From: an uncultured Comamonadaceae bacterium
GTDB taxonomy: Bacteria; Pseudomonadota; Gammaproteobacteria; Burkholderiales; Burkholderiaceae
Reading direction: 5' to 3'
Assembly: GCA_946482595.1 (NCBI GenBank)
Contig: CAMLSD010000009.1
Span: 11,233-75,232, forward strand
Length of the DNA stretch: 64,000 nucleotides
The notes beneath the pieces are model-generated. The model made no database searches. It saw only the letters and a list, made by a program, of their open reading frames with translations, and had not been told where the DNA came from. Below are positions 27,615 to 36,623 of the stretch, one piece after another. The translations under genes and the position numbers were made by a program. Numbering within the stretch: the stretch's first letter is position 1; each line of letters opens with the position of its first letter.

Positions 27615-28448
27615 TCAAAACCCATGCAACCGTTTCAGGCTGAGAGTCGCACTGTCCCAGCGCGCGTCACCCTGATCGATAGGCATGTGCGGCTTCAGAT
27701 CGCCCCAAGACAGTTCATGCAACCGCTCGGCATTCACGTCCCAGAAGTGCACAACGTAGGCCTCCTGGTGCCGGCAAGCGGTATCCCATTCGTTGCGCGT
27801 GATGATGAGCCGTAAAGGGCGCCCGCGGCAAGACTTCACCTCCACCAATTTCGGCACTGCGCGACCATCGACCACGCGGCTGGAGAGGATGTCGTAGCCG
27901 GCCGAATTGTCGTCCAAGGCCACCCACTCCACCGCCGGCGCGCCAGGGATCTCGGCGCAGCGCGCCCGCTCCAGCTCGAAGGACAGCCGCTCGGCATGCC
28001 GGCCAGACTCGACCAACGGCAGGTTCGCGCTGGTGCGCGCCAGATTGGCCAAGCGGTCCAGGAAAGCCACCGCCTCGACCGCTGGTTGGTCGTCAAAGGC
28101 GCCGGCACGCCGGAAGCATTCCCCAGCGTCAGCCGAGAGGACGTCCCGCAGCGCCCGCCGACCACGCGGTAGCGTTGACAACCATGCCGGCCGCAGCACG
28201 GCTTCGTGCTCAATCAGCGCCTGGTACGACGCGACGGCCGACTCCTTCGCCGGACCGACCGACTCCAGGAGGGCTTGGGCCTCCGCATAGTCGAGGCCGG
28301 CGGTGGCGTAGCTGACCTTCAAGCGTGCCACCGCCATGGCCACCGATTCGTGCGGCAACGCAGCCAGCTGCCGCGTCACTGCGCGCCAGCCCTCCACCGT
28401 GGAAGGCCGCAACCGGCTGGCACCCGTCGGGCTACTCGACGAGCGCAT
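27615..28448 (-). CDS. DUF3883 domain protein, putative endonuclease
   Basis: 277 residues from ATG 28448, overlapping the helicase stop by 17 bases. The first 170 residues are helical with no known motif. The C-terminal 100 hold a DUF3883 (NOV C-terminal-like) domain: SAGYDILS, then KLVEVKSCRG, giving the Asp...Glu-x-Lys pattern of PD-(D/E)XK nucleases, followed by ITRNEWDTACRHQEAYVVHF. This domain is common in restriction and defence genes beside SNF2 helicases. It may be the cutting subunit of the module. A longer open frame to 28781 is only the shadow of the helicase gene. Confidence 0.75.
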   Translation of the reverse strand: MRSSSSPTGASRLRPSTVEGWRAVTRQLAALPHESVAMAVARLKVSYATAGLDYAEAQALLESVGPAKESAVASYQALIEHEAVLRPAWLSTLPRGRRALRDVLSADAGECFRRAGAFDDQPAVEAVAFLDRLANLARTSANLPLVESGRHAERLSFELERARCAEIPGAPAVEWVALDDNSAGYDILSSRVVDGRAVPKLVEVKSCRGRPLRLIITRNEWDTACRHQEAYVVHFWDVNAERLHELSWGDLKPHMPIDQGDARWDSATLSLKRLHGF

Positions 28449-30330
28449 CGAGCTCTGGCGGCACGCGCCTCTCAATTTCCTCCAGCAAGTCCTGGATGTC
28501 TCGGATATCGATCGAGTCCTCCAGGTCGCTGCCGGAGGTCTCTTCGTCCAAGGCGAGCTCGTGCAGGTCCACGTCGCCGAGCATCTGTTCCAGTTGCCGG
28601 ATCTTGACGCCAAGCCGCCGAGCGACAGACAAGTCGATGGAGCCCACATCCGCGGGCAGACGGTTCTGCAGGATGTGCACTCGCGTAATAGCGCCCTCGG
28701 GCAGCCCGAGGCGGTGTATGCGGTCGATCGATTGCAGGTAGTGCGTGGCGTTGTAGCTGCGATCGAGGTACACGGCGTCATGACAGACCATGTGCAGGCT
28801 CATACCTTCGGACGCGGCGGCCGGATTGGCCACCATCACCATGCAGCGAGGGTCCGTCTTGAACCGCCGGATCTGACCTTGCCGCGTGGTGTCGTCGTCC
28901 TCGTCACCGATGCCGGTACTCCCGTCGATCACGGCGGGCTCGAGCTCAGGCATCAAGGTGCGCAGTTGCTCGACCGTTGAGCGGAAGCTTGTCCAGACGA
29001 GCGTCTTGCGCCCCTCGGCGGCGAACTGGCGTACCAGCTCGACGGCCTTGAGCACCCGCGCCGAGGGGCCTTCCTCGATCACGGCTTGCAGCAGGGCACT
29101 GCGCTCGGCGTCGGCGGCGGCTTCGAAGTCCTGGGCCAATAGCAGAGGATTGACCGACGCCTGCAACAGCCGCATGACCGACCGCCGCGCCCGGATCAGG
29201 TTGAAGCCGCGGCGACCCTGCCGAAGCAGGCTCGCGTGGGCATGCACGTCGCTCTTGAGCACGGCATAAAACGCGAGGTGAGCATCGGTGAGCGTCACGG
29301 GCACTTCATGGCGCTCACGATCGCCCAGGTTCAGCTGCTGCTTCGTGGTGCGCACGTAGAGATTACCGAGAACCGAGCGTGGCGCTTCGCCGGCGGACAC
29401 TCGGCCACCCAGGCCGGCGCCGGGCCAGAGGAAGTCGAGCTGCGACTGCATGTCCGCGGGCCGCTGAGGCATCGGCGTGCCGGTGAGGATATCGCGCCGC
29501 ACGGCCAGATAGCCGAGTTTGAGCAGCACGGTGCCGCGTCGGGAGGCGGTGCCCGCTTTCATGCGGTGCGCTTCGTCGAGCACCAGGTGCACCCTGTGGC
29601 GCGACAGCAGATCTTCGATCTGCGACTCCACACGCACCAGTTGGTCGTAGGAGATCAGCATGCGCGGCGGATTTGTGCGCAGCAGCTCTGCAATGCGTGC
29701 CTCGCCACCGACCAGCTGGACAAAGGGCCGCCGCACCTGGCCTGGCGCATGTTCAGTCAGGCACTCGTCGATGACTTCTTCCCAGGCCACGAAGGCGTTG
29801 CGCGGCGCTACGACGAGCAGCCGGTCCACAACGGCTGGTGCCAGCAGGTGCAGCGCGAAAGTCACCGTTGTCTTGCCCGCGCCCGGCACCGAAAAGTTGG
29901 CGCCGTTCTCCAACGACAGCAGGCTGCGCAGATCGCGGGACTGGTAGTCCTTCAGGTCATGCTTCTCGCCGTCCCAGCCGAGTTCCTGCAGGCGGGCACG
30001 GACCTGCTCTTCGGTGAGATCCATGCGCACCGCGCCGGCCGCCTGGCGGACGGTCCGGTACTCGCGCATGAACTGCTGGACGCGCTCACGCGATGAGTCG
30101 TCGGTCTCGAAGGTGAAGCCGAGCTGACGTTGCAGGCCGGCTGCGGCTCGCAGCACGTGCAGGGCATGCCGCCAGCCGATTTCGATACTCCGGTCGTTGA
30201 TCCGCGCGGCTGGGTCGGCGTCCTGCGCATAGGCGCGCATCCGCACCCAGGTGCTGTAATTGATGCCCTCGCCACGCTCGAAAACGCCTTGCAGGCCACG
30301 CGCTTGATAGCGCAAGAGGATGGTGCCCAT
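28432..30330 (-). CDS. SNF2-type DEAH helicase/translocase
   Basis: 632 residues. The helicase motifs are intact: ANFSVPGAGKTT (I), LVLDEAHRMK (II), ILTGTPMPQ (III), NPAAASEGMSLH (V) and YLQSIDRIHRLG (VI). The first 130 residues are a separate domain, and the C-terminal 60 are acidic. SNF2-family ATPases move along duplex DNA and are core parts of several restriction-like systems. It starts four bases after the ParB-like gene stop and overlaps the DUF3883 gene, so these are tightly coupled. Confidence 0.88.
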   Translation of the reverse strand: MGTILLRYQARGLQGVFERGEGINYSTWVRMRAYAQDADPAARINDRSIEIGWRHALHVLRAAAGLQRQLGFTFETDDSSRERVQQFMREYRTVRQAAGAVRMDLTEEQVRARLQELGWDGEKHDLKDYQSRDLRSLLSLENGANFSVPGAGKTTVTFALHLLAPAVVDRLLVVAPRNAFVAWEEVIDECLTEHAPGQVRRPFVQLVGGEARIAELLRTNPPRMLISYDQLVRVESQIEDLLSRHRVHLVLDEAHRMKAGTASRRGTVLLKLGYLAVRRDILTGTPMPQRPADMQSQLDFLWPGAGLGGRVSAGEAPRSVLGNLYVRTTKQQLNLGDRERHEVPVTLTDAHLAFYAVLKSDVHAHASLLRQGRRGFNLIRARRSVMRLLQASVNPLLLAQDFEAAADAERSALLQAVIEEGPSARVLKAVELVRQFAAEGRKTLVWTSFRSTVEQLRTLMPELEPAVIDGSTGIGDEDDDTTRQGQIRRFKTDPRCMVMVANPAAASEGMSLHMVCHDAVYLDRSYNATHYLQSIDRIHRLGLPEGAITRVHILQNRLPADVGSIDLSVARRLGVKIRQLEQMLGDVDLHELALDEETSGSDLEDSIDIRDIQDLLEEIERRVPPELDALVE

Positions 30331-30334
30331 GGCG

Positions 30335-31684
30335 TCACTTCCTTGCCTGGCGAGTGTCGATCTCCTGAATCAGCGCTTCGCACTGCGTCACGCATCCCGC
30401 CAGGACCGTGCGCAACTCCGAGAAGGTCGACTCGCTGGCGTAGCGCAGGTTGATCGCGGTGAGCTTCTGCTGGGCGGCCTTCGCAAACTTCAGCGCGGCC
30501 AAGTCTTTGCGCTTGCCCTGCTCGCCGACGATGACCGAGACCTCTTCTACCTGCTTGGCCGCATTCTCTCGAACCTGGTCGTCCTCGCCCAGTTCCTCGA
30601 TGTAGCGCAGCAGTGCCGAGTAGTCTTTCTGGCCGGCCACCGGCGCCGGGTCGTCGAAATCAATCTCGAGGTTACCCGCGGGCTGCTCCGGCGCCTGGTT
30701 CAGGTCCACTCCCCAGACACCAGCGATGTGGTCCAGGAACAGCTCGGGATTGCCTTCAATGTTGTTGATCAGTTCATAGGCACGAGACTCGATCTTGTCG
30801 CGCTTCTCGACGAGCAGAAAGTCGAATCGGCGCGTAACTTCGCGTAGGACCGGGTTGTCAGTCTTCGCCAGGTTGCGGATCGCAATCTGCTTGAAAGCCT
30901 GTTCCGTTTCATTCAGCGCGCTGTAGTCGCGCGGCCGGTTCAGGTGCTCTGCCAGGTAAAGATCGGCGCCCTCGATCATCTTGATCGACCGACGGATATC
31001 CTCCGGATCGCGATTCATCATGCCTGCGATGCGGTCGTCCGAGTAGTCGCGAGCCTTCAAGGCACGCGCAGCCAGAGCGACAGAAGTCCAGTCGTACGGT
31101 AGCTTGGTGTCGGGCTGCATCTGCAGCTCGATCTCCAGCGCCACGATGTCCTCTTCTGTGGCGGAGGCCGGCAGCACGGCACAGGAGACGTGCCTGAAGC
31201 CGGTGAAGGCTTGGTGTTCGGAACTCGCCAGCAGTTCGCGCATGGCGGCCAGCCGGCGGTTGCCGTTCACGACGACACCATCGGCCGAGATGATGAGTTC
31301 GTCGGTCTGCTCCTTCACGCGCCGCAGCTCGTCGTAGATCGGGATGATCGATTCGCCGCTGCCGGTCTGGGAGAGCTTGAACAGTATCTCGTGCTGCGCC
31401 GCCTGCGCGCTGACGTCTTCCCGATGCGACGGGTCGAACAGGTCGTCCGGCACCTTGCCTGCGGCCACTTGGCTGAACTGGTCGCTCAGCGTGCGGAAGT
31501 TCTCCAGCCGATAGAGCAGGTGGTCAATGCTCATCTGGATGATCGCCAGAGGCTCGCGGCCACCGCGGAACTTTGGCTCGGGCTTGACACGGCTGAGCTT
31601 GCACGCCTCGGCCGCCCGCTCTTCGATTTGCTGCTTGCGGGTGGTGCTGTCGATCAGATTGAACTTGTACTTGCTGGCGGCCAT
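30335..31684 (-). CDS. ParB/Srx-like domain protein
   Basis: 449 residues. ISADGVVVNGNRRLAAMREL at about residues 133-152 is a ParB-N/sulfiredoxin-type motif with NGNRR in place of the usual G(E)RR/HR, and DYSDDRIAGMMNRDPEDIRR beyond it is an HTH-like segment as in ParB proteins. The last 130 residues are helical. GGGAG sits nine bases before the ATG. As first gene of the operon it could bind DNA and recruit the helicase, or act as a CTP/ATP-dependent switch; both are inferences. It is not a chromosome-partition ParB: no parA is adjacent. Confidence 0.75.
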   Translation of the reverse strand: MAASKYKFNLIDSTTRKQQIEERAAEACKLSRVKPEPKFRGGREPLAIIQMSIDHLLYRLENFRTLSDQFSQVAAGKVPDDLFDPSHREDVSAQAAQHEILFKLSQTGSGESIIPIYDELRRVKEQTDELIISADGVVVNGNRRLAAMRELLASSEHQAFTGFRHVSCAVLPASATEEDIVALEIELQMQPDTKLPYDWTSVALAARALKARDYSDDRIAGMMNRDPEDIRRSIKMIEGADLYLAEHLNRPRDYSALNETEQAFKQIAIRNLAKTDNPVLREVTRRFDFLLVEKRDKIESRAYELINNIEGNPELFLDHIAGVWGVDLNQAPEQPAGNLEIDFDDPAPVAGQKDYSALLRYIEELGEDDQVRENAAKQVEEVSVIVGEQGKRKDLAALKFAKAAQQKLTAINLRYASESTFSELRTVLAGCVTQCEALIQEIDTRQARK

Positions 31685-31739
31685 CGCCTAGGCTCCCTGA
31701 AATGGTTGGCACCTTCACCCACCGAGAAGAGGCGGGCGC

Positions 31740-31764
31740 GTGTTGCTGTGGCGATGAGCAACAC
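31740..31764. promoter_or_regulatory. Dyad GTGTTGCT-N9-AGCAACAC upstream of the defence operon
   Basis: A perfect 8-bp inverted repeat lies 56-80 bases before the ParB-like start. It is placed as an operator or regulatory site for the four-gene leftward operon. Confidence 0.45.
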
Positions 31765-32295
31765 CACGGGCTAGCCCGACGACATGGAACAGCACATCGC
31801 AACGCGCGTAGATTATCCGAACAACCGGTTACGCAGCATACGCTTGCAGGGAAGGTCCTCCGCCTCAGGCACTTTGCGCTCGCTGCAACAGCACCTGCGC
31901 CTTCCGTTTCGGGGTGCCAGATGGAACCATTGACATGCCAGTCCTCCGTCCTGCGGGCAGGGCACACGGCCGCCGCACGCTTACGCATGCAATGCCGCGA
32001 GGGTGCCCAACGTATAGAACCTGACGGATGATGTACGCGCTATAAGCAAGAGCTCAGGACCACTTCAGTGTTCAGGACCGTCAAGCCTGCAACCGCAGGC
32101 CGCAGCGGAGCGCAGCCGAAGGCGAGCACCGAACGGGCGAGGATTGCACCCGCAGGGCTCAGGCTTGACGGGCACGAACCTCACACGCTCCCGGCGTATG
32201 CCGCGCGGCGAGCGCTTCACTTATTCTGTTGGTCAGACAATGACGTGCCGCAAGGTCATCGTTCTGCGCGGGGCCGGCTGGCTTACGCGTCCAAC
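31765..32295. other. Non-coding stretch with a 12-bp inverted repeat
   Basis: No convincing gene is seen in these 531 bases. CCGTCAAGCCTG at 32078-32089 is repeated in perfect inverted orientation at 32160-32171, enclosing a GC-rich segment. It might be a structured RNA, a recombination site or a terminator-like element. Weak open frames here have no recognisable protein features. Confidence 0.45.
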
Positions 32296-32535
32296 ATGGG
32301 GAGCGAATATGGAAAAGTGACCAGGCCGCGTATGGCCGAACTGCTAGCAGCGATGACGGCAAAGGAGCGCCAAACGCCGCCACCTGAGGATGAAGCAGAT
32401 GCTTGGGTGCTCGTGTACCGCGATGTCGACGACGAACATGGGATCACCGTCCGTCGGGGCATCTCGTGCTGGCTCCCGAAAGCGGAGTACGACGAGTGGA
32501 CAAGCCTGCGATTCCCGATACGGAGCCACCCATGA
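32296..32535 (+). CDS. Small hypothetical protein
   Basis: 79 residues from ATG 32296; ATG 32332 is another possible start and neither has a clear ribosome binding site. The protein is acidic in the middle (TPPPEDEADAWVLVYRDVDD) and ends with WLPKAEYDEWTSLRFP. No family is recognised. The stop overlaps the next ATG (ATGA), which supports both being real and cotranslated. It lies at the right end of the island. Confidence 0.5.
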   Translation: MGSEYGKVTRPRMAELLAAMTAKERQTPPPEDEADAWVLVYRDVDDEHGITVRRGISCWLPKAEYDEWTSLRFPIRSHP

Positions 32536-32720
32536 GCAAACCCGAAGGTTCTGTCGATCCGTTCGGGCACCCGGAAGCCAGCGAGCACGCCGACTCGATC
32601 TACTACGCCGACCTGTTTCTCATCAACGGCCGAGCCTGGATGATCACAGGCACCGAAAAGAGCGCCGCAGGGCGATTGGCATCGAACCGAGACCAGGCGA
32701 ACGACAAAGCGCGAGACTGA
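32532..32720 (+). CDS. Small hypothetical protein, coupled to the upstream gene
   Basis: 62 residues, overlapping the previous stop by four bases. It contains SIYYADLFLINGRAWMITGT and a basic tail. No known family. The stop lies 24 bases before the tRNA 3' end, so it is the last gene of the island. Confidence 0.5.
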   Translation: MSKPEGSVDPFGHPEASEHADSIYYADLFLINGRAWMITGTEKSAAGRLASNRDQANDKARD

Positions 32721-32744
32721 AGTGCCCTAAGTGCTTGATTTGAT

Positions 32745-32792
32745 TGGTAGGCCGTGTTGGACTTGAACCAACGACCAAAGGATTATGAGTCC
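32745..32792. repeat. Right direct repeat within the intact tRNA gene (candidate att site)
   Basis: The copy lies in the 3' half of the intact tRNA and matches 24499-24546 at 43 of 48 positions. Confidence 0.7.
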
Positions 32793-32821
32793 TCTGCTCT
32801 AACCAACTGAGCTAACGGCCC
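32745..32821 (-). tRNA. tRNA with CAU anticodon (tRNA-Ile2 or elongator tRNA-Met)
   Basis: 77 bases including an encoded CCA. The minus strand folds into a full cloverleaf: acceptor GGGCCGT with ACGGCCT, D-arm GCTC...GAGC, anticodon loop CTCATAA, T-arm GTTGG/CCAAC. The T-arm and variable region resemble tRNA-Ile2(CAU), whose C34 is lysidinylated, more than elongator Met, but I cannot decide by eye. It is the integration site of the island. Confidence 0.92.
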
Positions 32822-32854
32822 CCGGGGAACCGCAGATTGTAGGGCGCGGCTGGG

Positions 32855-33874
32855 CTACTTCTGGCTCAGCGCGTTGGACACCAGGCGCGAGGTGATGTCG
32901 ACGATCTGGATCATGCGGTCGTAGGCCATGCGGGTGGGGCCGATGACGCCCAGGGTGCCGACGACCTGGCCGTCGACCTCGTAGGGGGCGGAGACGACCG
33001 ACAGCTCCTCGTAGGGGACGACCTGGCTTTCGCCGCCGATGTAGATGCGCACGCCTTCGGCCCGGCTGGAGACGTCGAGCAGGCGCATCAGCTGGGTCTT
33101 GTGCTCGAAGAGGTCGAACAGCTTGCGCAGCGAGCCGAGGTCGTTCGAGAAGTCCTGCACCGTCAGCAGGTTGCGCTCGCCCGACACCACCAGCTGGTCC
33201 TGGCTGTCGGCCATGGCTTCGCTGCCGGCCTGCACCGCGGCCTGCATCAGGGTGGCGATCTCGCCGCGCAGGGCGTCGATCTCGCCCTTCAGGCGGTTGC
33301 GCACGTCTTCGATGCTCAGGCCGGCGTAGTGGGTATTGAGGTAGTTGGTGGCCTCGATCAGCTGGGCCTGGGTGTAGTTGTGCTCGGTGAAGATCACCCG
33401 GTTCTGCACGTCGCCGTCGGGCGAGACCAAGATCACCAGCACCCGCCGGTCGGACAGACGCAGGAACTCGATGTGATGGAACACCGACGGCTTGCGCGGC
33501 GCGGTGATCACGCCGACAAACTGCGACAGGTTGGACAGCAGGTGGGCCGCGTTGGCGATCACGCGCTGGGGCTGGTCGGGCTGGAGCTGGCCGGTGACGT
33601 CGGTGCCTGCCTGGGTGAGGTCGAGCGGGCGGGCGGTGAGCATGGTGTCGACGAACACCCGGTAGCCGCGTGCCGTGGGCACCCGCCCGGCCGAGGTGTG
33701 GGGGCTGGCGATCAGGCCCAGCTCTTCGAGGTCGGCCATGACGTTGCGGATCGTGGCGGGCGACAGCTCCAGGCCGGAGGCCTTGGACAGGGTGCGCGAA
33801 CCCACGGGCTGGCCGTCCGCGATATAGCGTTCGACCAGCGCTTTCAGCAGCATCTTGGAGCGATCGTCCAGCAT
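32855..33874 (-). CDS. hrcA: Heat-inducible transcription repressor HrcA
   Basis: 339 residues, usual length. Winged-helix N-terminus with [20 protein letters not shown] (recognition helix), [20 protein letters not shown] after it, and the GAF-like and C-terminal domains. It represses groE/dnaK operons via CIRCE. It is divergent from nadK. No CIRCE element was found in the 128-base gap. Confidence 0.95.
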   Translation of the reverse strand: MLDDRSKMLLKALVERYIADGQPVGSRTLSKASGLELSPATIRNVMADLEELGLIASPHTSAGRVPTARGYRVFVDTMLTARPLDLTQAGTDVTGQLQPDQPQRVIANAAHLLSNLSQFVGVITAPRKPSVFHHIEFLRLSDRRVLVILVSPDGDVQNRVIFTEHNYTQAQLIEATNYLNTHYAGLSIEDVRNRLKGEIDALRGEIATLMQAAVQAGSEAMADSQDQLVVSGERNLLTVQDFSNDLGSLRKLFDLFEHKTQLMRLLDVSSRAEGVRIYIGGESQVVPYEELSVVSAPYEVDGQVVGTLGVIGPTRMAYDRMIQIVDITSRLVSNALSQK

Positions 33875-34002
33875 GTAACGATTGTAGGGGCGAGCCGGCG
33901 CAGGTGGCTTGTGGCGCAGTGCTCACACCCACTCGATTTCCCTCGGTGGCGCAGGCGCTATCGTCATCGTGACGGCCTGGGGGCTGTGCTCTAATCGCGC
34001 CC

Positions 34003-34893
34003 ATGCGGTCCCGCTTCCGTCACGTTGCGCTCATCGGCAAGTACCAGGCCCACGGCATTCGTCGGGTCCTGGACGACATTGCGCAGTTCATGGTGCGCCA
34101 GGGCGCCGAGGTCACGATCGAGGAAGCCACCGCCCAGAACACCGGTCTGGCCGGCTACCCGACGCTCGATGTGGCCGGCGTGGGCCGCGACTGCGACCTG
34201 GCCGTGGTGGTGGGTGGCGACGGCACGATGCTGCACATTGCCCGCGAGCTGGCGCGCTATAGCATCCCGCTGATCGGCATCAACCAGGGCCGCCTGGGTT
34301 TCATCACCGACATCCCGATCAACGACGTCCACGAAGTGCTGGGCCCGATGCTGGCCGGGGACTATGAAGAAGAGCACCGCAGCATGTTCGAGGGCTGCGT
34401 GGTGCGGCACGGCGCCGACGGCGACGAGGTCATCTTCGAGGCCCTGGCGATGAACGACGTGGTCGTCAGCCGGGGTGCCACCTCGGGCATGGTCGAGCTG
34501 AAGGTCGAGATCCAGGGCCAGTTCGTGGCCAACCAGCGTGCCGACGGCCTGATCATCGCGTCGCCCACCGGGTCCACGGCCTATGCGCTGTCGGCGGGCG
34601 GGCCGATCCTGCACCCGGGCATCAAGGGCTGGGTGCTGGTGCCGATCGCACCGCACACGCTGTCCAACCGGCCGATCGTGCTGCCTGACGTGAGCGAGAT
34701 CACGGTGGAGATCGTCTCGGGCCGCGACGCCAGCGTGAACTTCGACATGCAGTCGCTGGCCTCGCTGCTGCACGGCGACCGCATTCGTGTGCGGCGCTCG
34801 GCGCACCAGGTGCGCTTCCTGCATCCGCGCGGGTGGAGCTATTACGCCACCTTGCGCAAGAAACTCCATTGGAACGAAGGGGTGGGGGGCTGA
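34003..34893 (+). CDS. nadK: NAD kinase
   Basis: 296 residues. [11 protein letters not shown] is the GGDG ATP/polyphosphate motif, followed by [12 protein letters not shown] and the NE/D-type region [13 protein letters not shown]. It phosphorylates NAD+ to NADP+. The stop overlaps the recN ATG (TGATG), so nadK-recN-rapZ form an operon. Confidence 0.96.
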   Translation: MRSRFRHVALIGKYQAHGIRRVLDDIAQFMVRQGAEVTIEEATAQNTGLAGYPTLDVAGVGRDCDLAVVVGGDGTMLHIARELARYSIPLIGINQGRLGFITDIPINDVHEVLGPMLAGDYEEEHRSMFEGCVVRHGADGDEVIFEALAMNDVVVSRGATSGMVELKVEIQGQFVANQRADGLIIASPTGSTAYALSAGGPILHPGIKGWVLVPIAPHTLSNRPIVLPDVSEITVEIVSGRDASVNFDMQSLASLLHGDRIRVRRSAHQVRFLHPRGWSYYATLRKKLHWNEGVGG

Positions 34894-36623
34894 TGCTGCG
34901 TCGCATCGCTTTGAAGGACTTTGTCATCGTCAGCGAACTGGATGTCGAGCTCGACACCGGGTTTTCAGTGCTCACCGGCGAGACCGGCGCGGGCAAGTCC
35001 ATCCTGATCGACGCACTGCAGCTCGCCCTGGGCAGCCGCGGTGACGCCGGTGTGGTGCGCGAAGGCGCCACCCGCACCGAGATCACGGCCGTGTTCGACG
35101 CGCCGCCCAGCCTGGCGCCCTGGCTCGACGAGGCCGGGTTCGAGCCGGGTGACGAGCTGCTCTTGCGCCGCTCGATCGACACCCAGGGCAAGAGCCGGGC
35201 ATGGATCAACGGCAGCGCGGCCACCGTGGCGCAGTTGCGCACCGTGGCCGAACATCTGGTGGACATCCACGGCCAGCATGCCTGGCAAAGCCTGACCCGT
35301 CAGGATTCGGTGCGGGGCCTGCTTGATGCCTATGCCGGCTGCGACCTCAAGCCCCTGGCCGCCGCCTGGGTCGCCTGGCGCGAGGCGCAGCACACGCTTG
35401 ACGAAGCCCGCACTCGTCAGGCCGACCTGGCCCGTGAACGCGAGCGCCTGAGCTGGCAGATCGGCGAGCTCGACAAGCTCGCACCGGGGGCCGACGAATG
35501 GGACGAGCTCGATGCCGAGCACAAGCGCATGAGCCATGCCCAGGCCCTGATCGACGCGGCCCAGGCGGCGCTCGATGCGGTGTCCGAGGGGGAGGCCAGT
35601 GCCGACGAACTGACCGGCCGGGCGATCGAAGGGCTGCAGGAGGTGTGCGAATACGACGCCTCGCTGGCCAACGTGATCGAGGTGCTGCAGGGTGCTCAGG
35701 CGCAGCTCCAGGACGCGGCCCATACCCTGCACGGTTACCTGCGCCATGGCGAGCTCGACCCCGACCGCCTGCAGGAGCTCGACGAGCGGCTGTCGGCCTG
35801 GATGAGCCTGGCGCGCCGCTACCGCCGCCCGCCGGGCGAGCTGCCGGCCGTGCTGCAGGCCTGGAAGGCCGAGCTGCGCGAGCTCGATGCCGCGGCCGAC
35901 CTCGACAGCCTGGAGCAGGCCGCCGCGACGGCGCGCAAGGCCTTTGATGCGGCCGCGCGGAGTGTGAGCCAGGCGCGCCGCCAGGCGGCACCGCAACTGG
36001 CAGCCACCGTGACGCAGGCGATGCAGTCGCTGGGCATGGGCGGCGGGCGCTTCGAGGTGGCCCTGCAGCCGCTCGATGCACCGCAGAGTTTTGGTGCCGA
36101 GACCGTCGAATTCCTGGTCGCCGGGCATGAGGGCAGCACACCGCGTCCGCTGGCCAAGGTGGCCTCCGGCGGCGAGCTGTCGCGCATTGCGCTGGCCATT
36201 GCCGTGACGACCAGCCGCCTGGGCGAGGCTGGCACCCTGATCTTCGACGAGGTCGATTCCGGCGTGGGTGGCGCCGTGGCCGACACGGTGGGGCGCCTGA
36301 TGAAGCAGCTCGGCCGCGACCGCCAGGTGCTGGCCGTGACCCACCTGCCGCAAGTGGCGGCCTGTGCCGACCACCACTTCGTCGTCAGCAAGGCCAGCCG
36401 CGACGGCGTCACCACCAGCGCGCTGGCCAGCGTGACCGGCGAACGCCGGGTCGGCGAGATTGCCCGCATGCTCGGCGGGCAGCAGTTGTCCGGCACCAGC
36501 CTGGCGCACGCCCAGGAGATGCTGGCCGCCGCCGTGCAGGCCGACGACGCCGAGGCCTGTGCCGCACCGGCCATCGGTACACCGACCACCCCACCCGCCG
36601 CGCGCAACCGCAGGCGCAGTTGA
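34893..36623 (+). CDS. recN: DNA repair protein RecN
   Basis: 576 residues. SMC-like ATPase: [20 protein letters not shown] at the start, Walker [11 protein letters not shown] at 30-39, coiled-coil arms from about 160 to 380, the ABC signature [14 protein letters not shown] and Walker [13 protein letters not shown]. It acts in double-strand-break repair. A 20-residue longer frame exists, but the ATG at 34893 matches the conserved N-terminus. No LexA box is seen upstream of the operon. Confidence 0.96.
   Translation: MLRRIALKDFVIVSELDVELDTGFSVLTGETGAGKSILIDALQLALGSRGDAGVVREGATRTEITAVFDAPPSLAPWLDEAGFEPGDELLLRRSIDTQGKSRAWINGSAATVAQLRTVAEHLVDIHGQHAWQSLTRQDSVRGLLDAYAGCDLKPLAAAWVAWREAQHTLDEARTRQADLARERERLSWQIGELDKLAPGADEWDELDAEHKRMSHAQALIDAAQAALDAVSEGEASADELTGRAIEGLQEVCEYDASLANVIEVLQGAQAQLQDAAHTLHGYLRHGELDPDRLQELDERLSAWMSLARRYRRPPGELPAVLQAWKAELRELDAAADLDSLEQAAATARKAFDAAARSVSQARRQAAPQLAATVTQAMQSLGMGGGRFEVALQPLDAPQSFGAETVEFLVAGHEGSTPRPLAKVASGGELSRIALAIAVTTSRLGEAGTLIFDEVDSGVGGAVADTVGRLMKQLGRDRQVLAVTHLPQVAACADHHFVVSKASRDGVTTSALASVTGERRVGEIARMLGGQQLSGTSLAHAQEMLAAAVQADDAEACAAPAIGTPTTPPAARNRRRS

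Larger units (their letters stand above)
24499..32792. mobile_element. Genomic island integrated at a tRNA(CAU) 3' end, carrying a putative DNA-modification defence module
   Basis: The island is bounded by two direct copies of the 3' part of a tRNA gene: 24499-24546 and 32745-32792, 43 of 48 bases identical. The right copy is inside an intact tRNA gene and the left copy is not, the arrangement expected for integration into a tRNA 3' end. Inside are a DGQHR-domain gene, a methyltransferase, a DUF3883 gene, a helicase, a ParB-like gene and two small genes. The coding sequence is visibly less GC-rich than the flanks. No integrase or recombinase gene is present, so the island is probably immobile now or was mobilised in trans. 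Confidence 0.75.

Noticed and set aside
28449..28781. Long N-terminal extension of the DUF3883 gene
   Set aside because: Lies wholly inside the helicase coding region in another frame; Ser/Cys/Arg-rich shadow.
31702..32031. Possible small gene upstream of the ParB-like gene
   Set aside because: No ribosome binding site, no recognisable motif, and it covers the regulatory dyad.
33875..34002. CIRCE element before hrcA
   Set aside because: GCAGTGCTCAC was seen, but there is no TTAGCACTC-N9-GAGTGCTAA inverted repeat.
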